This document shows, piece after piece, positions 1 through 10,783 of a stretch of 64,000 nucleotides of DNA. Below the pieces are notes generated by a model. That model made no database searches. It saw only the letters and a list, made by a program, of their open reading frames with translations, and was not told the DNA's origin. A program made the translations under genes and the position numbers. Position 1 is the stretch's first letter. Every line of letters begins with the position of its first letter. Source of the DNA: Phialophora verrucosa (Eukaryota; Ascomycota; Eurotiomycetes; Chaetothyriales; Herpotrichiellaceae); the NCBI GenBank assembly GCA_002099365.1, contig MSED01000002.1, forward strand, positions 372,001 through 436,000. The letters run 5' to 3'.

Positions 1-723
1 TTCTCCAAAACTTACCGCTGCGAGGTCTCCCATGATGTCCGACTATGATTTGGTGGCGCCAAAAGCCCTTGCACAATTGTTACCACAGTAAGCAAATCCA
101 CTCCTGAGAACAAGTAAGAGCATCACAGAGGTGAACGATCCCCCGTGTGAGACGCACAAAAAGCCCTGCAAAAGTCGGCAAGGGCATAGTTTTCACAAAC
201 GCTGACGACGACTCTTATCAGAATCGAGTATGGCGGTTTCCTCCGTTCTACTTGGCATCGGAGGATGGTCATAGTTCCATCATGTAGTTCCCGCACGAGT
301 GTGCCTCATGAGTGTCATTTCGATTGTGCGAACAACATACCGCATGCTTGCATGTGTTGATTTGTTACCATGGGTAGTAGGATCTACCATAGTGCCTTGG
401 CTCGTGCCGTGGTTCGGATAAGTCGGATGAATCGGTAATTGAAGAGCTCAGTGAGACCAGAACGTAGCGCTGTGGCCATCTCCGTCAGCATCGCGCCCGT
501 GGAAAGACCAGAATCAGGTCGATAATAAACACTCCGCGAGGTGATTGCAAGCGATCGGGATCGCTTAGGTGCGGAGGAGGTGGTTCTGCCGGATCATACT
601 CCGATCAGGGCGCTGAATGCTGTCCTCGACGTGCAGGGACTTTATTTCCTACGCTTTGAAGGGCCAGAGGCGTTGTGGTGATTGCGTTGCACTCTTTTGG
701 GGCAGAGTCGCCCCAGACTGCGA
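1..723. other. No gene seen
   Basis: This stretch lies downstream of the ALG1 stop codon. Open frames are short, lack fungal codon bias and match nothing I recognise. It probably holds the ALG1 3' flank and part of a neighbouring intergenic region cut by the window edge. Confidence 0.5.
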
Positions 724-2172
724 TCAAATTACGACACCGAACAGCCTGCCGGCCACAGGATCCCATTCGGAGCTCCAACGGCGCTGGCTCTCACGTCTGG
801 CTCCAACTTTGAGTTGAGCAAGCTTCTTCGATGCTGGATCGAAGAGTTCTCGAAGGATATCTGCTAATTCCTCTGGGCTGCCGAAACCTTTGCCGTTCAC
901 ATCCTCTGTGACCAACTCAGACCATGCTGAGAACTTGCTCCAGCCTGCAACAGGAAGGGCGGCGCCAAACATGTCAACAACTTTCATAGGCAGATCAACT
1001 CCGCTACTACTTGTGTGAAGCGATACACCGAGGTCAGCGGAGCCTAGCAGAAGGGCATAGTCTTCGAAACTAAGCCAGTCAGTATAAATAGACACCATCT
1101 CCAGAGCGTCCGCCCTGCGGAGCTCCTCAACCCTGTCGAGGTAGAGCTGCTTCTGGGGCCCTTTACCAGTGATGACGACAACCAGTTCTGGCAGGTGCGG
1201 ATGAGAAGAGGTGGCACTCGCGGAGTAGCTACAGAGCGCATCGAGAAGGACTCCAAAGTCTTCATCAGGTGTCCAAGAAGTTGACGAGACAAGTAACCTG
1301 GCCTTGCCATCCACCAATGCGTTAAAGTGTCCGTTCACCCGTTGGTAGCGTTGCAAAAAGGAGAGCCGCTGCACATCGGTAAGTGGCTGGTACAAGTTTG
1401 CGGGCCGATCGTGCAGAGTCAGCACTGGAGCTGGGATGCCGTAGTCAGACCTCAGGACCTTCGCCATGGCATCCGTCACGGTGAAGTTTGCGTAAGCGGC
1501 CCTTGACAGTGCAGATTCGTAGAGTTTGGATATCCTGACAAGAGGATGACCTTCACCCAGCTTGAGAGCAAGAATGGAATAGCCAAAGTTATGCCAATCT
1601 ACGACGAGCCTAGTACGCCTGAAGAAAGCAACCACGGCCACGACTAGCAGAGTTGGTATTGACGGCGGGTTCTGTGCAGAGCTTCGTCAGTGAGCAGGCC
1701 AAAGCGAATGAGATGCGCATACCTGAACTAGCATCCACTTGCAAGCAGGAGTAGAATAGCTCAAAGCCTGCCAGAGAGCCCACGTCTGCAGCAGTACCTT
1801 TAATGGCCCAAATAGCAGGAACAAGACCTTGTTGCTCGTTTGGAGCCAGTATGGGGCTTGGGACAGTGGGACTATGGTCACATTGGGGTGAGAGAGCAGT
1901 TCTGGTAAAGGGTCGGTGTCTAGCAAACAGGTTAGGCGAATATCACGTAGACTGTCTGGATGCTCACCCCGGTAGCCAACAAGCTGAACATGGCCTCCAT
2001 GGGCAGCAATGCTCAAGGCGTGATACTGCATTCGAGGACTTCGACCCAAGTCACCGAGCACCACAACTTGAACGGAACATCGCTTGTCTGAGCGGTCCGC
2101 GAAAGAAGGCAAGGCCAACAGCAGGACGGTGAAGATGGTGGAGGCGACCACCAGCAAGGTCAATATCATCAT
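724..2172 (-). CDS. ALG1: ALG1, chitobiosyldiphosphodolichol beta-mannosyltransferase
   Basis: The enzyme adds the first mannose from GDP-mannose to GlcNAc2-PP-dolichol on the cytosolic face of the ER, in N-glycan precursor assembly. Two exons are read: 2172-1723 and 1671-724, with a 51-bp intron (donor GTATGC, acceptor CACAG). The join gives [23 protein letters not shown], which is typical of ALG1, and a 465-residue protein of normal family length. Residues 1-25 form a hydrophobic membrane anchor. The central block [17 protein letters not shown] and the later block [20 protein letters not shown] are family signatures of this GT33 glycosyltransferase. The start is the first ATG of the frame and lies 361 bp from the divergent zinc-transporter start. 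The call is firm from family knowledge. The splice sites are inferred but keep the frame exactly. Confidence 0.93.
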
Positions 2173-2533
2173 CGCCCGGGCTTTACAATGCTCTTGAGGG
2201 CGAGGATTGCAGAGGGAGAATGACGTCGGCCAGTGAGGGCGGCAACGCGAAGGTGTTCTTTCGCATTCGGTTTAGACTGGCAGCTTCGAAAGGGGCTCGA
2301 TTGCGCGTCAGCCAATTGAAGATGCAAGTGAGTTGCACACCTCTCCCTTTCCAAGGATGACTTGACCTTGGTACTGTACATACACAGTGCTGCTGCCACT
2401 GACATCTGTAGCCAGGGGCAGCAGGTTGAGACTTCACTTCCACCTTTCCACCACCTCCTTCTCCCGTAGCTGAGTCAATGACCAGGACGACGACAACCTG
2501 CCACCCCAACCAGTCCACCATCCTGAGGGGACC
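2173..2533. promoter_or_regulatory. Divergent promoter region ALG1 / zinc transporter
   Basis: The start codons of ALG1 (minus) and the CDF transporter (plus) face away from each other over 361 bp. Both genes must therefore draw promoter elements from this stretch or from each other's leader. No clear TATA box is visible, as expected for a housekeeping gene. Confidence 0.5.
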
Positions 2534-4276
2534 ATGAGCGCAACCTTTACATTGCCCGTTGCTTCCACCGACAGTCGCAGGCATGGGCATCCTCATGGTC
2601 CTTCCCACACCCACACCCACACCCACGCGCATTCTCAGTCGCACACTCACTTCACTCAACATTCAAATTCGAGTTTAAACGCGCGGTCGCATCAGAGAAG
2701 TCGGACAGGAAGTCGGCTCACGGCACCCTTCCCATTGACGCGAATACCCTCCGAGTCCATCCTTCACCAGAATGGGGCCAACGTGAACATGAACCGACTG
2801 CCTCCCGTCGACACGCACTCTCACCGACACCACCATGTTGCCCCTGCCCCGTCCCTCGATCTCTCTGGCATGCAATTCGGAGCAAGAAGAGGGGGCACCG
2901 AGAAGACAGCATATCCATCCGCAGCTGCGCCTCAGAGGCCGGCGTTCAAGAGGCATCAGTCAAAGCCGACTCGGTTCCTCTTGAAAACCACCGAGAACTA
3001 CTCTCTACTTCATGGCATCCTGGAAGATGACGAGTCGAGGCGCATATTTTATTTCATGATACTGAACTTGTGCTTTATGGTGGTGCAATCGACGTATGGC
3101 ATCCTGACCGGGTCGCTCGGCTTGATCAGCGATAGTATACATATGTTCTTTGATTGTGTGGCACTGCTAGTGGGTGTTTGTGCTGCAGTAATGAGCAAGT
3201 GGCCCCCAAGTCTCAAGTTCCCATATGGTTACGGAAAGATCGATACCTTGGCTGGACTAGGCAATGGCATTTTCTTGATGCTCATTAGCATTGAGATTGT
3301 CTACGAAGCCATCGAGCGGCTCTTCACTGGGGCCGATGTCAGCCGAACTACTGAGCTACTTGTGGTCAGCACGCTCGGACTGTTTGTCAATCTGGTAGGC
3401 ATCTCTGTCTTCCACGGAGCCCACGACCACGGCCACGGGCATGGACATAGCCATAGCCATGGACATTCTGATCATGACCATGAGCGCGACCACGACCACG
3501 ATCACAAGCATGCCCACAGCCATCACGAAGAATCACCCACACCAATGACCGCTTCCGCCTCCCCCATGAAACATAAACACGGCGTAGCGAGCGACAACCA
3601 CCACCACCATGGGGGTGAAAACATGCAAGGTATCTACCTACACATCATGGCCGATGCCCTCGGATCTCTCGCCGTCGTCGGATCCACCCTCCTTGTCCGC
3701 TGGACCGGCTGGAGTGGCTTCGACCCTCTGGCCTCGTGCATTATCGCCGTCCTCATCTTCGCTTCTACAATCCCTCTCGTCACGTCGACGACCAAGATCC
3801 TCCTCCTATCCCTCAATTCCGACATCGAATATAACCTCCGCGGCATCCTAGGCGGAGTAGCCGAGATCCGCGGCGTAGTAGGCTGCACAGTCCCCAAGTT
3901 CTGGCTTGAAGACATGAAGAAAGAGCCAGGCCACCATCACGGCCACGATCATGGACACTCACACGGGCATTCTCATGCCCACGCCCACAAATCGAGCGAA
4001 GACACGAAATGTGACCATGACCATGACCACGACCACGACCACGGTCAAGACCATAAGCACAATCATGACCACGAGCAACTGACCGATGATCCCACCGTCC
4101 TGGGTGTGATTCATGTCATCGCCTCCCAGACCGCAGATCTCGAAGATGTAAGGGAGCGAGTTGGCCTCTACCTCCGAGAGAGGAAGATGGACGTCGTGAT
4201 CCAGATGGAACGGGAAGGCGAGTTGAGATGTTGGTGTGGTGGTGTTGGCGGGATCAAGAATCCTGTTCCAATGTAA
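2534..4276 (+). CDS. Histidine-rich CDF zinc transporter (ZnT5/ZnT7/Cis4/Msc2 type)
   Basis: This is a 580-residue, single-exon cation diffusion facilitator, probably moving Zn2+ into the ER/Golgi lumen in exchange for protons. Residues 1-170 are cytosolic and rich in His, Ser and Pro. Transmembrane segments start near residue 171. The zinc-site HxxxD pairs are visible in TM2 (H203-MFF-D207) and TM5 (H370-IMA-D374). A long His/Asp-rich loop lies between TM4 and TM5 (about residues 296-345). Unusually, a second His/Asp-rich block interrupts the C-terminal cytosolic domain (about 465-515). The segment GLISDSIHMFFDCVALLVG is characteristic of the ZnT5-7 branch. Budding-yeast Msc2 has an extra N-terminal membrane region that is absent here, so Cis4/ZnT7 is the closer comparison. 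The protein ends in a Cys-containing tail (ELRCWCGG). Family is firm; compartment is inferred. Confidence 0.9.
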   Translation: MSATFTLPVASTDSRRHGHPHGPSHTHTHTHAHSQSHTHFTQHSNSSLNARSHQRSRTGSRLTAPFPLTRIPSESILHQNGANVNMNRLPPVDTHSHRHHHVAPAPSLDLSGMQFGARRGGTEKTAYPSAAAPQRPAFKRHQSKPTRFLLKTTENYSLLHGILEDDESRRIFYFMILNLCFMVVQSTYGILTGSLGLISDSIHMFFDCVALLVGVCAAVMSKWPPSLKFPYGYGKIDTLAGLGNGIFLMLISIEIVYEAIERLFTGADVSRTTELLVVSTLGLFVNLVGISVFHGAHDHGHGHGHSHSHGHSDHDHERDHDHDHKHAHSHHEESPTPMTASASPMKHKHGVASDNHHHHGGENMQGIYLHIMADALGSLAVVGSTLLVRWTGWSGFDPLASCIIAVLIFASTIPLVTSTTKILLLSLNSDIEYNLRGILGGVAEIRGVVGCTVPKFWLEDMKKEPGHHHGHDHGHSHGHSHAHAHKSSEDTKCDHDHDHDHDHGQDHKHNHDHEQLTDDPTVLGVIHVIASQTADLEDVRERVGLYLRERKMDVVIQMEREGELRCWCGGVGGIKNPVPM

Positions 4277-4336
4277 GGACAGCATTGGCTTGGTTGGCAT
4301 TTTGAGCGGCCCGGTTTTCATTGGGCATACCACAAT

Positions 4337-4369
4337 ACAGGACAGGACAGGACAGGACAAAACAGGACA
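4337..4369. repeat. (GGACA)n pentanucleotide repeat
   Basis: About six imperfect GGACA/AGGAC units lie just 3' of the zinc-transporter stop codon, probably in its 3' UTR or terminator region. This is ordinary microsatellite sequence. Confidence 0.8.
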
Positions 4370-5080
4370 TGGCCGCCATGATCTGACATGAACATGACAT
4401 GACAAGGTGGAAAGTCATGCACGGTCATGTGGTGAAATACACGAGTTTAGCGCTAGAGCTAGAGTTTGATACCAAATGAAATGAGTTAGTTAAACTACCT
4501 CGTACATACTGAGGCGATGGTCCGGGATCGACCAGATGAGACGACACAGCAGACGGCCACATACATCGCACTTCATACTTGGTGGAAATCTACTACACAC
4601 ACGATTCCCACATACCACCTGGTCGAGGTTGAGCGGCCTCGGAAGCAGTCTGCCCGCCTTGAGCCGATCAAAGTGTTCCGCAGTCATGTACCGAGTACAG
4701 TCACACAGTATACTACCAACAAACCTGAACGTGCAGTCGTTTGTGTCGTTGGTTATCGTTACTCTGTATTGACTGACCTGTCTACATCCATAGTACCTCG
4801 TACTTGGTACTCATATATATCCGCTTCTCACAGCCCAGCGACGCCTCTAACTCCATACTGCATGGTTTTCTCTCAGTACCGAACCGAGGCAGGTTTGGCA
4901 TCCTACATACACATAGTACGAGCTGCGGGATTAGATAAGAGGCGAGGAGACCATGGCTTTCATCCCCACGGAGCTAGGTATGTATCGGGGTATAGCATTG
5001 TTCAAGAATGTCTTTTGTCTTGTGCTACTAAGCACGTGGTACGAGGTACATAGTCCATATCGTGAAATACAAACTAAGCT

Positions 5081-5123
5081 GGTCATAATCGTAGTCGTAG
5101 TCGCAGTCATGGTCATGGTCACG
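5081..5123. repeat. Imperfect GTCRTR/GGTCAT hexanucleotide repeat
   Basis: The tract runs through repeated gtcgta, gtcgca, gtcatg and gtcatg units. It makes a false open frame rich in Asp/Tyr/His on the minus strand and Val/Met on the plus strand. It is a simple repeat and not a coding signal. Confidence 0.6.
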
Positions 5124-5329
5124 ACCATTCCCTGCCGAAAGCGCAATTTGATCCAATATATAGTTGCCAGTGCCGTCAGTCATTCCTTCGATTAAAATGA
5201 ATGTACATAGCTGCCTGTGCCTTGCCATTTTGATACCTCGGACGAGAGAGTGATGGGTAGGTAATCCTTGCGTTTTTCTTCCTGCTCAGAACAGTCTCAA
5301 CGTTTTCACCTCATCGTGACCTGGAAGCT

Positions 5330-7051
5330 TCAATGTCTGACACTCCCCTGCGAACTCAATTCTGCCGGCGGCCTCGATTCACCCCCTTGGTGATGCTGTG
5401 AACCCGTCACAGCAGTGGTCGAAGTAACTTGGCTCTGCGTGTCGCTCATACCAGTGCTCTGGCGATTTATGGGAACAGGGTGCACAACATCTCCGGCAAC
5501 CTCTGCCGGTGGTTTATAATGTCCTTGATCGTACGTACCGCCAGAAGGATAGAACGGTGGCGGGGGTGATTGGGATTGCGGATAAGGGTTCATGCCAGGA
5601 TATCCCATACCCATGGGTTGGATTCCATAGGCGTTGCCGTACTGATCGTGTTGTTGCATGTGCGGGGCGCCGTATCCGAATGCCGGGCTGAAGCCGTGCT
5701 GCGTGGGCGTACCGTAGGGCTGTTGCTGCTGCTGCATCACTGGGCTTCCCATTCCCGTCGTTGCTACAGACATGTGCTTAGGATCTCCTTGTGCAGCAGC
5801 ATACGCGCCAGACTCGGGTCGGATCGGTCCTCCGGCTGCGGTGTTGGCCGCTTGGAGAGCCTTCATCTTCTTGCGGCGGCGGTGACGTACGGCGAGGCAT
5901 CCCCAGAGAAAGCCAATGATGAGAAGTCCAGCGACGCCGACACCAGCACCAATCCCAGCTTTGGCGCCCGTGCTTAGATGGGTGTGATTGTGCTCGTCCT
6001 CCTCCTCCTCTTCGTCTGCACATGGAAGCCCAAGGGCGAAGACTCTGTCTGACTGTCAGCGTGAACAAGTTTCATGGCAAACAGAGTGGGTATTTGGAGT
6101 ATATGAATCAGAGCAGGAGGCAACTGACTGAGTGACGACGACACTGACTGTCGGTGCAGCTGTTGTCGTTGTAGATGCTGTTGACAAGGACGCTAACACA
6201 GCAGACGTGATGGATGCAAGCACTTCCGAATCGGGCGTGATGGCCGTCGTAAGAATGCTAACACAAGGTGGGTAATTGCCAACCAGAACCTGACCATATA
6301 CCTGAAATCCGGACGGGCTGGTGAAACTAGTCAGCGTTGATGCACAGTAGGTTTGAGGGATGCAAGTGATGGCATACCAGCAGACAGGGTCAATGTCGAC
6401 CATGTCACTGTTCTTGAGGTCAGGTCACGTCGCCAAATGGAATCCCAAGCTTGGAAATACCTTGGGCAAACTGTAAGTGGGGCCTTGCTCAGCATCGAGA
6501 TAACGCCCGTAGGGGTCGGGCTAGGTGTTGTACCCGTCCACGATGTCGTAGGCTCTTCATGTTCCCCCTCTTCACCCGATTCTGTGGCAGACGCTGAAGC
6601 AGAACCGGTCTCTTCAGGTTCGGGATTCGTAAAATTGAGAGACGGACAGCATTCTGGGCGGTCATCGGAACAACCCACCAAGGGAACTTCGATGGAGCCA
6701 CCGTCGGGAAAGGTCAACATCGTGAATCGAGCAATGGCGCACCTAAGAGAGTGTTAACAGACTGTTTTCGCCCCTGGTATTTGTGCCAACGTACGTTCCG
6801 ACTAGTAGAGCCTGCCCCGTGAAAGGTACAGTTTGGATGGCAGGGATGCTAGTCGACACCGGAGGATACGCTGTAGTCGTCGCGCCATCATTTGTGCTTC
6901 CTGTGGTGTACGAGGTGGAGATTGTCGTACTTTCTGTGGTTACCGTCGACTCTGTTGCTGTTGTAGGCGCTATATCGGTGGCCACGGTCTGAGCATGGAC
7001 TAGGAAGGGGAAAACAAACAAGAACAAGGTCAATCTGAAAGGTGTCCCCAT
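5330..7051 (-). CDS. Secreted-type single-pass membrane protein with Ser/Thr-rich ectodomain
   Basis: Unnamed fungal cell-surface protein. Four exons are proposed: 7051-6795, 6742-6461, 6407-6129 and 6044-5330. They give 510 residues in a continuous frame. The first ATG of the frame (7090) would precede a poor leader, so I chose the ATG at 7051, which opens a clean signal peptide (hydrophobic core LTLFLFVFPFLVHA). A Thr/Ser-rich stretch follows, then a Cys-containing ectodomain (VGCSDDRPECCPSL; later PVCWYAITCIPQTYC). An acidic DEEEEEDE segment, a transmembrane helix (GAGVGVAGLLIIGFLWGCL), a basic stop-transfer RHRRRKK and a Gln/Pro/Gly-rich cytosolic tail complete it. The layout resembles wall-sensor-like proteins (Mid2/WSC-like in plan only). 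The third intron is the least certain, because several acceptors are possible. Function unknown. Confidence 0.7.
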
Positions 7052-8897
7052 AATTGCAGCGAAGATGTAGCCAACCTTGAAGGTGAGCAATCTCGAGCTC
7101 TGAGAGCAAAGTCAGGCTGCGTTGGGAGGCAGCCGGGAAAAAGCAAAGAGATCCTCAGCCCTGCGGCGATCGAGTTCGTTATGCTCTGCAACGATGTGAT
7201 TCAACCTACCTGCAGTGGAAAGGCGTGCCGCGACCAGGCTAAGGCCTCGAAGAACTTGCCTCTCTGTGGAACATGGGAGAGTTGGCCGATGTCCAAGACC
7301 GCAGTCTCGGGAGAGTATTGGTGAGGGCTGGTCGAACACGAAGTTGCTAGATCCGGATTCGTCTTTCTCCCTCCAATGCTCGAGGCTTAAGCGACATGAA
7401 GACAATCGTGAAGCTCAAAGCTTGGCTTCAGCGCCTGGGCGCAACGATTAGGATTGGATGGTTCACGGCTGGACCCCATTTGATACGATGCTGAACACGA
7501 GTTGCGCTTGCTCCTGGTCGGTCCGCCCGGAGGTTGTGGTTTAAATGATGGTCATGAATTACAGGCTCCTCTTGTCGAATGAGATAAACGCAGCTGGGAG
7601 AACCAGGACACGCGACTTAAGCACTGCCAAGACGAAGACATTGTCTGAGTCGTGGAAAGCCATGCACACAGTGGCCGACGGTGAAAGCATCCGCACTGGC
7701 AAGGGTGCAGAAGGGGTAGAAACTCAGCCAGCTGATGATCTTCCGGGTTGGCAAGTCCTCGCTTGGGGAGGCTGCGCGCTACAACAAGCATGACAGGCAA
7801 GAGTTCGAAGAAAGAGCAAAGCGTTTACAAGCTCAGCGGCGGAGGAGAGCTTCAGGTTTCAGCTGCCAAGCCGCCAAGAGGCTGGGCATTCTCGGCCTGC
7901 GGGCACCTCCAGAGTCTAGAGTCTCAGTCCGCCAGCGCCAGCACATCCACGTTGTCTTTCAACCCCGGCTTTTTTTCACTTTCCCATGTCCTGCGGCTGA
8001 CGCTGCTGCCGGGAAAACAATATTCGGCCTCGTTTATGTGGCGGCCTTGAATGATACTTCGCTACGCGCTAGTGGACGGCTGATGCTGCTGCCGGAAGGA
8101 AGTGGCCGCGAGGATCATACCAAGTTGTTCTCGGCAGACATATCCATGGGTTTCTACAGGGCCAATTTGAGAGTGACTGCACAATGGTGACAGTCCAGAT
8201 CGAGGCATAGCCGGATGGACGCACGTCAGAAGCTAGCAGAATGATCACTAGCTACGAGGTACTTGGCAGCATTTGACAGCTTCCCTTCAGCGGAGGGAAC
8301 ATTCCAGTGGGAACCCATAGACCTGATGAAGAGGCATGGTTCGATCGGTGCTGTAATTAAGTCCTGCATGTCGCTGTTGACACTTGCGAAGCTGAGGGAG
8401 GTCACAATTGCCTGGGTGCATCCCTCGGGATTGAGCGGAAGACGTTTCATGCACAAGTGTCGGATCTAATTACGTCTGTGTGTGGTACGGAGCATCTTCA
8501 GCAGTGACATCTCGCTGTCCTGGCACACGGCTGGCTTTGGTAGATCAGCTTGAGACTGCTCGAGAAGAGTATACCAGGAAAGAGAAATTCAAGGCTTCAG
8601 GTTTTGTTCATATTACATGTCATCATATTGATTCTACCCAAGATCATAACGATAATCTAACCCCCCGCTTAAGAATATCTCCCTCACCTAATGGATGCTC
8701 TCGCCGTATCTGTACACGTTCGCGCGAGTCCCCGCCATTTTCATCAAGCACCGCAGCACGAAAGGGAGCCGAAGTATCCAACTTGCCAAAGATTCGGCAT
8801 ATCCAGCAACGCCGTGCGTATAAATCAAAATTGACCTGCGTGGCCGCCGGAGCGGGAAACGGGTGGGGCAGGCGCAAATTATAACCAAACCAGCTCT
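7052..8897. other. Intergenic, no convincing gene
   Basis: This 1.8-kb gap lies between the P450 stop codon and the membrane-protein start. A 151-codon open frame at 7735-8190 (plus) has no recognisable domain and an irregular composition. I regard the stretch as promoter of the membrane protein plus flank. Confidence 0.45.
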
Positions 8898-10783
8898 TTA
8901 CAGACCAGCAGCAATCTTGCCAGCAGCCTCATCAGCCACGCTCTCCTCATACCAAGCCTTGATGCGCGCAGCCTTCTCGGGGCTTCGGACCTTGACATCC
9001 ATCTTGAAAGGAAGGGGGCCACCGATCAAGTTGGGGGTAAAAGCAAGAGAGTCAGGCCACATGGGTTGTCCGTTCGCGTCCATTTCCGGCTTGAGTTCAA
9101 AGCAGCCGACAATGCTGCCGCAAGCAACGAGCAATTCAGCCTCGGTTACCTCAATACCGGGGCACATCCGGCGGCCCATGCCAAAACCGTGGTGACCCAT
9201 GAGTCTGGGGTGCTCCGTAAGAGGTTCCTTGTAGGTGGGGTACTCTTTCTCCAGCCATCTCTCAGGCTTGTAGGTTTCTGGGTCAGGATAGAGCTCGGGG
9301 TTGCGGGCAAGGGCCAGGTCGACAGCGTGAATAACAGCACCCTTGGGGAGGTAGTAGCCGTTCCATTCGTCATCCTCCTCAAGGAGACGGGGAACACCCA
9401 GGGGGACTGGTGGTCGCCACCTGACGCATTCCTTGATGGCTGCGCGGAGGAGAGGTAGGTTGGGAGCGTCAGAAACTTCGATGACACGGTCACCAATGAC
9501 CTCGTCGTATTCTTTGCGGACCTTCTCTTGCCATTCGGGGTGGAGAACCATGGCGAGGAAGAAGCAGTAGAGAGGACCACCGATTGTGAAGATGGCGACG
9601 GTCACCAACATGCCAACAGCGTAAGCAGCCTCGTGGTCGTCGAATCCGAAGGAGCGGTTGCCGCCTTCAGCCTCCTTGCGCTCGAAGTAGGTTCTGGCAT
9701 AGCTGATGGGAGCAATACCCTGGTCCATTTCCAAGCGAACTTGCTTCATCAGACCCTTCCACAGCTTTTCCTCTTTTTCACGTCGTTCACGGACACGAGC
9801 AATGGAGGGGTTGAGCCACTCGGGGAGGCTACCGAGGAAAGGCAACAGGTTGGTGATGGGGCCGGAGGGTGAAATCTGGGGGATAAATTCGCCGGCATTC
9901 TTGCAGTGGGCTGCGGCAGAAGCAGGGCTGCCATAGCCAAGACGAGCGCTGATACGGCCGCAGAATCGATCGGTCAAGGCGAAGTGGTCTTTGGGATCGA
10001 CCAGGAGCTTGTACAAAAATCGCTTGCACTCGTGGCTAACATAACCGTAGTACTTCTGGTTGAAGCCCTGGGTCAGGACAGTGTGGGCGAATTTGCGCTG
10101 GTTGCGCCAGTGTTCTGGATTGGTTAGTCGTGATCGCTCGTTTCCACCGAGCACAGGAGGAGCTTACCGTCATGGGCCAAAAGAGGGAGGTACTGGCCCT
10201 GGGAGTCGCTGCCCGGCACCGCAGGTACCTGAGGACGGGAAGAATAAATCCTGGCCTTCTTGCAGAGCAAGTCGTAGGCGATCTTCGAATCACCAACCCA
10301 GATGTGCATCTCTCCGCAAATAGTGGAGCGGAAAATCCCGTTGTATTCATCGCAGAACTTCTTCATCGCGAACCACGGGGCCATTGGGTCAACATCGTGG
10401 ACGCGTCCGATATAGGGGATAGTGCTCGTAGGGCCGGGAATGAGCTTGAGGCCCGGCGGTGGCCTGTCTCGGAGGGAGTACTTGATTATTTGGATTGCAG
10501 TAACGAGGACAAAGATGCCGGTACCAATGAACCATTTGTAGGTTCCGATGGCATTGAAGGCTTGCTGAGACTGGAAAAGAGCGTCGGAGGTCTCGTTGGT
10601 GTTGAGGTAGCTGGAGAGCTGGGTCATGATGACCGACGGCGAGATGGAAGCCGCCATTACGAAGGAACTGCCCAGCAACAATAATTGCGAAAGGACTTGA
10701 CCCAAACGAAGGGAAGGATAAGGATTGATATGGGAGAACGATCGAAAGGGGTTGGGGGGATTGGGGACCAGGGAGTCGGTCAT
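8898..10783 (-). CDS. Cytochrome P450 monooxygenase, atypical I-helix
   Basis: Two exons, 10783-10168 and 10114-8898, flank a 53-bp intron (GTAAGC...CAG). The join reads LLAHD-EHWRNQRKFAH, in which the C-helix WxxxR motif (WRNQR) is visible. The predicted protein has 610 residues, longer than the usual 500-540. An internal ATG at 10657 would give 568. A membrane anchor (FIGTGIFVLVTAIQIIKYSL) precedes the proline hinge PPGLKLIPGP. The K-helix ExxR is ECVR, PERF is PERW, and the heme loop is FGMGRRMCPG with Cys523 as the iron ligand. The I-helix segment reads TVAIFTIGGPLYCFF where most P450s have AGxD/ET. The usual acid-alcohol pair for oxygen activation is therefore missing. I recall similar TIGSP-like I-helices in other fungal P450s but cannot assign a CYP family. 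Substrate unknown; no biosynthetic cluster surrounds it. Confidence 0.9.

Larger units (their letters stand above)
4277..5329. other. Intergenic, simple repeats only
   Basis: This region separates the convergent zinc-transporter and membrane-protein genes. It contains two short repeat tracts, listed separately. Both strands were read for coding pattern and nothing convincing was found; open frames here lack family signatures. Confidence 0.5.

Noticed and set aside
7735..8190. Plus-strand open frame of 151 codons
   Set aside because: No domain, unfavourable codon pattern and no splice context; treated as chance.
8898..10783. P450 as CYP51 sterol demethylase
   Set aside because: I-helix and the region before the heme loop do not match CYP51, and the length is wrong.
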